From: Acidovorax sp. sif1233
GTDB taxonomy: Bacteria > Pseudomonadota > Gammaproteobacteria > Burkholderiales > Burkholderiaceae_C
Assembly (NCBI RefSeq): GCF_019218755.1
Contig: NZ_JAHUWZ010000003.1
Location: forward strand, 248,001 to 312,000
Direction: 5' to 3'
DNA: 64,000 nucleotides
Below the pieces are notes generated by a model. It made no database searches and had not been told where the DNA came from. It was given only the letters and a program-made list of their open reading frames with translations. Positions within the stretch are counted from its first letter, which is position 1; each line of letters starts with the position of its first letter. The position numbers and the translations under genes were made by a program. Positions 47,300 to 54,149 of the stretch are shown in pieces.

Positions 47300-48253
47300 A
47301 TGAAAAGCTCCGAGCGCAGTTTTGCGCGCCGTATCGACCTGACCTCGCTGCAGCTGTTTGTGGCGGTGTGCGAGCTGGGCAGCATCGGCCGGGCGGCCGA
47401 GCGGGAGTTCATTGCCGCATCGGCCGTGAGCAAGCGCCTGTCCGACCTGGAAACAGCCGTGGACACCGCCCTGCTCTACCGCCACAGCCGCGGCGTCACG
47501 CTGACGCCCGCGGGCGAAAGCCTGCTGCACCACGCGCGCACCGTGCTGTTCGGGCTCGAACGCATGCAGGGTGAACTCAGCGAATACGCCGACGGCGTGC
47601 GTGGCCATGTGCGCATGCACGCCAACATCTCGGCCATCTTCCAGTTCCTGCCGGAAGACCTGGGCGCGTTCGCCCGGGAGCACAGCCAGATCAAGATCGA
47701 CCTGCAGGAACACCTGAGCAGCGACGTGCTGCATGCCGTGCAGGAGGGCGCGGCGGACCTGGGCATCTGCAATGTCAGCATGGCCAGCGGCAACGGCGCC
47801 ATGGAACTGCAAAGCCGCCCGTACCGCGCCGACAACCTGGTGCTGGTTGTGCCGCAGGCGCATGAACTGGCGGGACGTGACGCTATCAATTTTGAAGACA
47901 TCCTGGACTGGGACATCGTTGGCCTGCATGCCAACAGCAGCATCAGCCTGGCCATGCGCTCGGCGGCTGCGGCGGCCGGGCGCCCGCTGCGCCAGCGCAT
48001 CCAGGTCACCGGGCTGGACGCCATGTGCCGGATGATCGACAGCGGCCTGGGCGTGGGCTTGCTGCCCGACCGCGCCTTTGAGCTCATGCGCGGCGTGGGC
48101 CGGCTGCAGGCCATTGCACTGACGGACGCCTGGGCCCACCGCGAGCTGCGCGTGGTGGCCCGCGATTTCGACGCCCTGCCCGTCACCGCCCGTCTGCTGG
48201 TGGAGCACCTTGCTCCCCGCGCCGCGGCCGTGTCGCCCGGGCCCCAACACTAA
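47300..48253 (+). CDS. LysR-type transcriptional regulator upstream of leuC
   Basis: A 317-residue LysR-type protein: HTH at about 13-72 ([39 protein letters not shown]), then effector-binding domain with [20 protein letters not shown] and DLGICNVS. The ATG at 47300 is set at the HTH edge. It is 32 bp before leuC on the same strand. It may control leucine or branched-chain metabolism, but the effector is unknown; the position before leuC is common in this group as far as I recall. Confidence 0.9.
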   Translation: MKSSERSFARRIDLTSLQLFVAVCELGSIGRAAEREFIAASAVSKRLSDLETAVDTALLYRHSRGVTLTPAGESLLHHARTVLFGLERMQGELSEYADGVRGHVRMHANISAIFQFLPEDLGAFAREHSQIKIDLQEHLSSDVLHAVQEGAADLGICNVSMASGNGAMELQSRPYRADNLVLVVPQAHELAGRDAINFEDILDWDIVGLHANSSISLAMRSAAAAAGRPLRQRIQVTGLDAMCRMIDSGLGVGLLPDRAFELMRGVGRLQAIALTDAWAHRELRVVARDFDALPVTARLLVEHLAPRAAAVSPGPQH

Positions 48254-48285
48254 AATCACCCCACCTGAAGGAAGAGAGCCACCCC

Positions 48286-49707
48286 ATGGGACGCACCCTG
48301 TACGACAAGATCTGGGACGAACACGTCGTCCACACCGAAGAGGACGGCACTTCCATCCTCTACATCGACCGCCACCTGGTGCACGAAGTCACCAGTCCGC
48401 AGGCCTTCGAAGGCCTGCGCGAGGCGGGCCGCAAGGTCTGGCGCATGAGCTCCATCGTGGCCACGGCCGACCACAACACGCCGACGACGGGCTGGGAGGC
48501 AGGCTATGACGGCATCACCGATCCGATCAGCAAGGAACAGATCACCACGCTGAACGACAACATGGCGCAGATCTCGCCCGCTGCGTTCTTCCCGTTCATG
48601 CACAAGCGCCAGGGCATCGTGCACGTGATCGGCCCGGAGAACGGCGCCACCCTGCCCGGCATGACCGTGGTGTGCGGCGACAGCCACACCAGCACCCACG
48701 GCGCATTTGGCGCACTGGCCCACGGCATCGGCACCAGCGAGGTCGAGCACGTGATGGCCACGCAGACGCTGCTGGCCAAGAAGGCCAAGAACATGCTGGT
48801 GCAGGTGGACGGCACGCTGGCCAAAGGCGTGACCCCCAAGGACGTGGTGCTGGCCATCATCGGCAAGATCGGCACGGCCGGCGGCACGGGCTACACCATC
48901 GAGTTTGCGGGCTCCGTCTTCCGCGCCATGAGCATGGAAGGCCGCATGACCGTGTGCAACATGGCCATCGAAGGCGGCGCGCGCGCGGGCCTGGTGGCGG
49001 TGGACGACAAGACCATTGACTACGTCAAGGGCCGCCCCCTCTCGCCCACGGGCGTGGAATGGGACCAGGCCGTGGCGTACTGGAAGACCTTGCATTCGGA
49101 TGCCGACGCGAAGTTCGACACCGTCGTCAAGCTCGACGCCGCCGACATCGTGCCGCAGGTCACCTGGGGCACCTCGCCCGAGATGGTGCTGGGCGTGGAC
49201 GCCCGCGTGCCCGACCCCGACAAGGAAAAGGACGCCAACAAGCGCGGCGCCATCGAGCGCGCGCTGACCTACATGGGCCTGCAGCCGGGCAAGCCGATCA
49301 ACGACATCACCATCGACAAGGTGTTCATCGGTTCGTGCACCAACAGCCGCATCGAAGACATGCGCGAAGCCGCCGCCGTGGTGAAGAACCTGGGCCGCAA
49401 GGTCGCCAGCAACGTGAAGCTGGCCATGGTCGTGCCCGGCTCGGGCCTGGTCAAGGAACAGGCCGAGCGCGAAGGCCTGGACAAGATCTTTGTGGCCGCG
49501 GGCTTTGAGTGGCGCGAACCCGGCTGCTCCATGTGCCTGGCCATGAATGCCGACCGCCTGGAGCCCGGCGAGCGCTGCGCCAGCACCAGCAACCGCAACT
49601 TCGAAGGGCGCCAGGGCGCTGGCGGCCGCACGCACCTGGTGAGCCCCGCCATGGCCGCCGCCGCCGCCGTGCACGGCCACTTTGTGGACATTCGTCAATT
49701 TGCCTGA
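48286..49707 (+). CDS. leuC: 3-isopropylmalate dehydratase large subunit
   Basis: A 473-residue aconitase-fold subunit of leucine synthesis. Iron-sulfur ligands in [14 protein letters not shown] and [43 protein letters not shown] and the KGV region are typical. It follows the LysR gene. Then come the entericidin-type gene, leuD and leuB. A ribosome site (GAAGGAAGAG) precedes the ATG. Confidence 0.97.
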   Translation: MGRTLYDKIWDEHVVHTEEDGTSILYIDRHLVHEVTSPQAFEGLREAGRKVWRMSSIVATADHNTPTTGWEAGYDGITDPISKEQITTLNDNMAQISPAAFFPFMHKRQGIVHVIGPENGATLPGMTVVCGDSHTSTHGAFGALAHGIGTSEVEHVMATQTLLAKKAKNMLVQVDGTLAKGVTPKDVVLAIIGKIGTAGGTGYTIEFAGSVFRAMSMEGRMTVCNMAIEGGARAGLVAVDDKTIDYVKGRPLSPTGVEWDQAVAYWKTLHSDADAKFDTVVKLDAADIVPQVTWGTSPEMVLGVDARVPDPDKEKDANKRGAIERALTYMGLQPGKPINDITIDKVFIGSCTNSRIEDMREAAAVVKNLGRKVASNVKLAMVVPGSGLVKEQAEREGLDKIFVAAGFEWREPGCSMCLAMNADRLEPGERCASTSNRNFEGRQGAGGRTHLVSPAMAAAAAVHGHFVDIRQFA

Positions 49708-49719
49708 AGGAGCCCTGTC

Positions 49720-49845
49720 ATGAAAAAGACCGCAACCCTCATCGTGCTCGCCATCACCTTCGTGCTGGCTGGCTGCAACACCGTCAAGGGCGTGGGCCAG
49801 GACGTACAGCGTGCCGGCGGCGCCCTCGAGCGCGCCGCCAAGTAA
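49720..49845 (+). CDS. Entericidin A/B-family small lipoprotein
   Basis: A 41-residue lipoprotein: basic start MKKT, hydrophobic stretch, lipobox LAGC (C at residue 19), then [22 protein letters not shown], the entericidin pattern. It is 12 bp after leuC and 13 bp before leuD, preceded by AAGGAG. A location within the leucine operon is familiar from betaproteobacteria; its function there is not known to me. Confidence 0.85.
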   Translation: MKKTATLIVLAITFVLAGCNTVKGVGQDVQRAGGALERAAK

Positions 49846-49858
49846 TCCAGAGAACGCC

Positions 49859-50509
49859 ATGCAGAAATTCACCTTGCTCAAAGGCCTCGTGGCCCCGATG
49901 GACCGCGAGAACGTCGATACCGACGCGATCATCCCCAAGCAGTTCCTCAAGTCGATCAAGAAGACCGGCTTTGGCGTGAACCTGTTCGACGAGTGGCGCT
50001 ACCTGGACCACGGCGAGCCCGGCCAGGACCCCGCCAGCCGCAAGCCCAACCCCGACTTCGTGCTGAACCAGCCGCGCTACGCGGGCGCCTCCGTGCTGCT
50101 GGCGCGCAAGAACTTCGGCTGCGGCTCCAGCCGCGAGCACGCGCCCTGGGCGCTGGACCAGTACGGCTTCCGCGCCGTGATCGCGCCCAGCTTCGCCGAC
50201 ATCTTCTTCAACAACTGCTTCAAGAACGGCCTGCTGCCCATCGTGCTGCCCGAGGCCACGGTGGCCCAGCTGTTCGACGAAGTGCTGGCCTTCCCCGGCT
50301 ACCAGCTCACCATCGACCTGGAGCGCCAGGTCATCGTGCGTCCCCAGGGCGAAGAAATCCCGTTCGAGGTGCAGGCCTTCCGCAAATACTGCCTGCTCAA
50401 CGGCTTTGACGACATCGGCCTGACCCTGCGCCAGTCCGACAAGATCAAGGCCTTTGAAGTAGAGCGCCTGGCGACCAAGCCCTGGCTGGCGCACACCATG
50501 GTGTCGTGA
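49859..50509 (+). CDS. leuD: 3-isopropylmalate dehydratase small subunit
   Basis: A 216-residue subunit with [26 protein letters not shown] and [15 protein letters not shown]. Pairs with LeuC. The start at 49859 (MQKFTLLKG) matches family length; frame upstream overlaps the entericidin-type gene. Confidence 0.97.
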   Translation: MQKFTLLKGLVAPMDRENVDTDAIIPKQFLKSIKKTGFGVNLFDEWRYLDHGEPGQDPASRKPNPDFVLNQPRYAGASVLLARKNFGCGSSREHAPWALDQYGFRAVIAPSFADIFFNNCFKNGLLPIVLPEATVAQLFDEVLAFPGYQLTIDLERQVIVRPQGEEIPFEVQAFRKYCLLNGFDDIGLTLRQSDKIKAFEVERLATKPWLAHTMVS

Positions 50510-50527
50510 GTCGGCGTGGGCATCCAA

Positions 50528-50585
50528 AATATCAGTCAAATTGGCATCTAGCGCTTTACCCACAAGCGCTGATAGCCATCAAAAA
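50528..50585 (+). repeat. Dispersed repeat A, copy 5, between leuD and leuB
   Basis: TCTAGCGCTT, 7-nt spacer, AAGCGCTGATAGC. It fills most of the 89-bp leuD-leuB gap and would form a hairpin just before leuB, which has no visible Shine-Dalgarno. Confidence 0.75.
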
Positions 50586-50598
50586 CAAAGCAAATTCA

Positions 50599-51672
50599 AT
50601 GAAAATCGCAGTTCTGCCGGGTGACGGCATTGGCACCGAAATCGTCTCTGAAGCCGTCAAGGTTCTGGAGGCCCTGGAACTCCCGTTCGAGATGGAGTCC
50701 GCCCTGGTGGGCGGCGTGGCGTACGACGCGCACGGCCATCCACTGCCCGAGTCCACGCTCAAGCTCGCCAAGGAAGCCGACGCCATCCTGTTCGGCGCCG
50801 TGGGCGACTGGAAATACGACAAGCTCGACCGCCCCCTGCGCCCCGAACAAGCCATCCTGGGCCTGCGCAAGAACCTGGGCCTGTTCGCCAACTTCCGCCC
50901 CGCCATCTGCTACGAGCAGCTGGTGGGTGCATCCAGCCTCAAGCCCGAGCTGATCGCGGGCCTGGACATCCTCATCATCCGCGAGCTGACGGGCGACATC
51001 TACTTCGGCCAGCCCCGCGGCCGCCGCGTGGCCACCGACGGCCACTTCCCCGGTGCCGAGGAAGCCTTCGACACCATGCGCTACAGCCGCCCCGAGATCG
51101 AGCGCATCGCCCACGTCGCCTTCCAGGCTGCGCGCAAGCGCAACAAGAAGGTCACCAGCGTGGACAAGGCCAACGTGCTCGAAACCTTCCAGTTCTGGAA
51201 GGACGTAGTCACCGACGTGCACAAGGAATACCCCGACGTCGAGCTGCAGCACATGTACGTGGACAACGCGGCCATGCAGCTCGTGAAGGCGCCCAAGGCG
51301 TTCGACGTGGTGGTCACGGGCAACATGTTCGGCGACATCCTGTCGGACGAAGCCTCCATGCTCACCGGCTCCATCGGCATGCTGCCCTCGGCCAGCCTGA
51401 ACAGCACCAACCAGGGCCTGTACGAGCCCAGCCACGGCAGTGCGCCGGACATCGCCGGCAAGGGCGTGGCCAACCCGCTGGCCACCATCCTGTCGGCCGC
51501 GATGATGCTGCGCTTCAGCCTGAACCAGGAAGCCGCCGCCCAGCGCATCGAAGCCGCGGTGCAGAAGGTGCTGGCCCAGGGCCTGCGCACCCCCGACATC
51601 TACAGCGAAGGCACTACCAAGGTGGGCACGGCGCAGATGGGCGATGCAGTGGTCAAGGCGCTGGCCGCCTGA
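50599..51672 (+). CDS. leuB: 3-isopropylmalate dehydrogenase
   Basis: A 357-residue NAD-dependent beta-decarboxylating dehydrogenase: [44 protein letters not shown] and [22 protein letters not shown]. Start at 50599 is the family N-terminus. It ends the leu group and is followed by a strong terminator. Confidence 0.97.
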   Translation: MKIAVLPGDGIGTEIVSEAVKVLEALELPFEMESALVGGVAYDAHGHPLPESTLKLAKEADAILFGAVGDWKYDKLDRPLRPEQAILGLRKNLGLFANFRPAICYEQLVGASSLKPELIAGLDILIIRELTGDIYFGQPRGRRVATDGHFPGAEEAFDTMRYSRPEIERIAHVAFQAARKRNKKVTSVDKANVLETFQFWKDVVTDVHKEYPDVELQHMYVDNAAMQLVKAPKAFDVVVTGNMFGDILSDEASMLTGSIGMLPSASLNSTNQGLYEPSHGSAPDIAGKGVANPLATILSAAMMLRFSLNQEAAAQRIEAAVQKVLAQGLRTPDIYSEGTTKVGTAQMGDAVVKALAA

Positions 51673-51694
51673 ACCGCACCGCCCGGCGGTCACG

Positions 51695-51723
51695 AAAAAG
51701 CGCCGGTCCTCCGGCGCTTTTTT
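51695..51723. terminator. Bidirectional rho-independent terminator after leuB
   Basis: AAAAAGCGCCGG (51695-51706), loop TCCT, CCGGCGC and T6. Its A-run can also serve the convergent DapB-like gene, whose stop is 25 bp away. Confidence 0.92.
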
Positions 51724-51747
51724 ATTCTTGTGGCGCCCGCGTGCCGC

Positions 51748-52422
51748 CTACACCCACGCGTTGTCGATGAACTCCATGATGGAATAGCACCGGTTTTCCA
51801 GCGGCCGCTCGCGCACGACCGCCACGATGTGCGCGACACCCTCCGCATACGGTGCATCGCCATAGACACGGGTTTCCAGCGTCACGCTGCACGCGCCATC
51901 CTCGATCAGCACCCGGTGGTAAGCGTGGCGGGCGAGATGCTCCTGGGGAATGTGCAGCACGTCCCGTTGCACCCCGGCATCGCGCACGGACCGGATGTCC
52001 CCCGGCGCCAGGCCCAGCGCCTGCGCCATGCTGACGGCCGTGCCCGGCACCGAGGACTTCTGGGCCTGGTGGGATTCGGTCAGCCCGGTGCGGTAGCCGC
52101 GAAACAGAGGCCCGCTGCGCTCCAGCATGGCCATGAACTTGAGCATGAGGATGTTGGTGTTCGGACACAGGACGACCGGAAAACCCACCACACGCCCTTC
52201 CAGCCCGGACCCGGTGGCCAGTTCCACCAACGGGGAATGCGTGGATTCGCAAAAGGCGCAGGCAGCCTCCAGCTCCCTGCCGGAACCGGCATGCAGCACG
52301 ACAGATTTTTCTGCACGCTGCCCCTCACCGGCCCATGGCAAAACCTGCGCTTCGCCACGGGCAGGCAGCGCCCCCAGAAGCTCCTTGGCCAGCTTGCCTG
52401 ACCCTACAACGATGACTTGCAT
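51748..52422 (-). CDS. DapB-like reductase with altered active-site motif
   Basis: A 224-residue Rossmann protein (MQVIVVGSGKLAKELLG) with FPVVLCPNTNILMLKFM and ESHQAQKSSVPGTAVSMAQ. That motif aligns with the catalytic E-x-H-H-x4-K-x-D-A-P-S-G-T-A of dihydrodipicolinate reductase, keeping the first His and Lys but changing the second His to Gln and shortening the loop. It is about 40 residues shorter than usual DapB. It may be a reductase or dehydrogenase on a related compound. It is divergent from asd. Confidence 0.75.
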   Translation of the reverse strand: MQVIVVGSGKLAKELLGALPARGEAQVLPWAGEGQRAEKSVVLHAGSGRELEAACAFCESTHSPLVELATGSGLEGRVVGFPVVLCPNTNILMLKFMAMLERSGPLFRGYRTGLTESHQAQKSSVPGTAVSMAQALGLAPGDIRSVRDAGVQRDVLHIPQEHLARHAYHRVLIEDGACSVTLETRVYGDAPYAEGVAHIVAVVRERPLENRCYSIMEFIDNAWV

Positions 52423-52581
52423 TTCTACTTTCGAATTGAACAAAGGAGGCAAAGGCAGCACTGTAGACCGCCGCACCGGCGTGGCGCGCGGCCAGCCCGG
52501 CTGGGCGGGCTCTTTTCGCGCCGCCCACGGAGGGCGCGCGCCGCAGGGCCGCCGGCGCACCCGGATCCAGGCCGTATCCGG

Positions 52582-52587
52582 TACAAT
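52582..52587 (+). promoter_or_regulatory. -10 element before the asd leader
   Basis: TACAAT at 52582-52587 with no convincing -35. It would start transcription near 52594, a few bases before the leader ATG (52596), so the leader could be leaderless. The 367-bp gap 52423-52789 holds this, the leader frame and the stem-loops, and no other gene. Confidence 0.4.
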
Positions 52588-52595
52588 GTTCGCCT

Positions 52596-52697
52596 ATGTT
52601 TGCCGCCCGCCCGTTCGCTCTGAACATCGCACCCGCCGCCCCGGCCGGTGTGGCTGCGCGCGCAACCATCACCAAAACCACGACCATTAAGGGCTGA
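52596..52697 (+). CDS. Candidate leader peptide of asd (33 aa, Thr/Ile/Lys-rich end)
   Basis: A 34-codon frame with stop TGA (52695-52697). Codons 24-32 read T-I-T-K-T-T-T-I-K; all three amino acids are end products of the aspartate pathway downstream of Asd. The stop is 4 bases before the first of two overlapping stem-loops. A second frame from ATG 52586 ends with many His codons and stops at 52690; the asd context favours the Thr frame. The coding nature is an inference. Confidence 0.55.
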   Translation: MFAARPFALNIAPAAPAGVAARATITKTTTIKG

Positions 52698-52701
52698 CTC
52701 A

Positions 52702-52774
52702 GCCTGGTTCGTCGTGCGCCCTCCCTGGCCAGACGAGCCAGGCGAGCAGTCCGGTCTGGCACTGTTTCTTATTT
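52702..52774 (+). promoter_or_regulatory. Candidate attenuator: two mutually exclusive stems before asd
   Basis: Stem 1: GCCTGGTTCGTC (52702-52713) pairs with GACGAGCCAGGC (52732-52743), 12 bp with one G-U. Stem 2: GCCAGAC (52728-52734) pairs with GTCTGGC (52754-52760), followed after 4 nt by TTTCTTATTT. The two share bases 52732-52734, so both cannot form. A 6-bp alternative CCTGGC/GCCAGG also exists. The asd ribosome site (AAAGGG) comes right after the T tract. This is the order antiterminator, terminator, gene. Confidence 0.55.
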
Positions 52775-52789
52775 AGAAAGGGCGTTGAA

Positions 52790-53920
52790 ATGAGCAAGTT
52801 GGTAGGGTTGGTTGGCTGGCGCGGAATGGTCGGCTCGGTCCTGATGGACCGCATGGCGCAGGAGAAGGATTTCGACCTGATCGAGCCGATGTTCTTCTCC
52901 ACCTCGAACGCAGGCGGCAAGGCTCCCGCGCAGGCACGGAACGAGACCACCCTGCAGGACGCGTTCGACATCGAGGCCCTCAAGCGCTGCGAAATCATCA
53001 TCACCGCCCAGGGCGGCGACTACACCAACGAGGTCTATCCCAAGCTGCGCGCCGCCGGCTGGAACGGCCACTGGATCGACGCCGCCTCCTCCCTGCGCAT
53101 GGAGAAGAACGCCGTCATCGTGCTGGACCCGGTCAACATGCCCGTGATCAAGAACGCCCTGGCCCAGGGCGGCAAGGACTGGATTGGCGGCAACTGCACC
53201 GTGAGCTGCATGCTGATGGGCGTAGGCGCCCTGTACAAGGCGGGTCTCGTGGAATGGATGAGCACGCAAACCTACCAGGCGGCCTCCGGCGGCGGCGCGC
53301 AGCACATGCGCGAGCTGCTCACGCAGTACGGCACGCTCAACGCCGAAGTGAAGGCCCTGCTCGATGACCCCAAGAGCGCCATCCTGGAAATCGACCGCAA
53401 GGTGATCGCCAAGCAACGCGCCCTGACGGGCGCTGAAACCGCCAACTTCGGCGTGCCGCTGGGCGGCAGCCTGATCCCCTGGATCGACAAGGACCTGGGC
53501 AACGGCATGTCCAAGGAAGAATGGAAGGGCATGGCGGAAACCAACAAGATCCTGGGCCAGGGCGAGGGCTTCAGCGCCCCCGCCGTGCCGGTGGACGGCT
53601 TCTGCGTGCGCGTGGGCGCCATGCGCTGCCACAGCCAGGCGCTAACCTTCAAGCTGAAGAAGGACGTGCCCCTGGCGGACCTGGAGGCCATGATCGCCGC
53701 CGACAACGAGTGGGTGAAGGTCGTGCCCAACACCCGGGAAGCCACCGTCAAGGACCTGACGCCCGTGGCGGTGACCGGCACCATGGACATCCCCGTGGGC
53801 CGCATCCGCAAGCTGGCCATGGGGCCTGAATATGTCGGCGCGTTCACCATTGGCGACCAGCTGCTGTGGGGCGCGGCTGAACCGCTGCGCCGCATGCTGC
53901 GCATCCTGCTCGACGCCTGA
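52790..53920 (+). CDS. asd: Aspartate-semialdehyde dehydrogenase
   Basis: A 376-residue NADPH enzyme making aspartate semialdehyde, the shared precursor of Lys, Met, Thr and Ile. [18 protein letters not shown] at the start, catalytic C136 in [12 protein letters not shown], and [14 protein letters not shown]. It is the long gamma/beta-type. The upstream leader is discussed separately. The order leuB, asd, fimV is typical for the group. Confidence 0.96.
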   Translation: MSKLVGLVGWRGMVGSVLMDRMAQEKDFDLIEPMFFSTSNAGGKAPAQARNETTLQDAFDIEALKRCEIIITAQGGDYTNEVYPKLRAAGWNGHWIDAASSLRMEKNAVIVLDPVNMPVIKNALAQGGKDWIGGNCTVSCMLMGVGALYKAGLVEWMSTQTYQAASGGGAQHMRELLTQYGTLNAEVKALLDDPKSAILEIDRKVIAKQRALTGAETANFGVPLGGSLIPWIDKDLGNGMSKEEWKGMAETNKILGQGEGFSAPAVPVDGFCVRVGAMRCHSQALTFKLKKDVPLADLEAMIAADNEWVKVVPNTREATVKDLTPVAVTGTMDIPVGRIRKLAMGPEYVGAFTIGDQLLWGAAEPLRRMLRILLDA

Positions 53921-53934
53921 GCTCCGGCCCCCCG

Positions 53935-53970
53935 AAAAGCGCGCGCAGCCCCGGCTGCGCGCGCTTTTTT
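53935..53970 (+). terminator. Rho-independent terminator after asd
   Basis: AAAAGCGCGCGCAGCC and GGCTGCGCGCGC around CC, followed by T6. Fourteen bp after the stop of asd. Confidence 0.92.
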
Positions 53971-54005
53971 GCGCCAGGGGCCTTGACACACTCAGTTACG
54001 CCACG

Positions 54006-54047
54006 TTGGCAATTGGCAACATCTTGGCGCCCCAAGTTGGGGCGCCA
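54006..54047. promoter_or_regulatory. 23-bp palindrome and TTGGCAA tandem repeat before fimV
   Basis: TGGCGCCCCAA (54025-54035), one centre base, TTGGGGCGCCA (54037-54047): exact arms of 11 bp. Just upstream TTGGCAA occurs twice in tandem (54006-54012, 54013-54019). They lie beyond the asd terminator and 34-75 bp before the -35 of the fimV promoter, a place for an operator. Confidence 0.55.
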
Positions 54048-54080
54048 GGACCCCTCTCAAAGCTTCGGCGCCACCTCAGC

Positions 54081-54109
54081 TTGTCAGTGCAAAACATTGA
54101 TGCTATGGT
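54081..54109 (+). promoter_or_regulatory. Sigma-70 promoter of fimV
   Basis: TTGTCA (54081-54086), 17-bp spacer, TATGGT (54104-54109). Confidence 0.6.
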
Positions 54110-54149
54110 GCTTTTTACATATTTTCACGCGCCGGGGCGGGACCAGACC

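Noticed and set aside
47880-47900. GCTATCAATTTTGAAG in the LysR gene resembling repeat A
   Set aside because: Only the AT-rich flank matches, not the GCCAGCGCTT arm; it fits normal coding (A-I-N-F-E).
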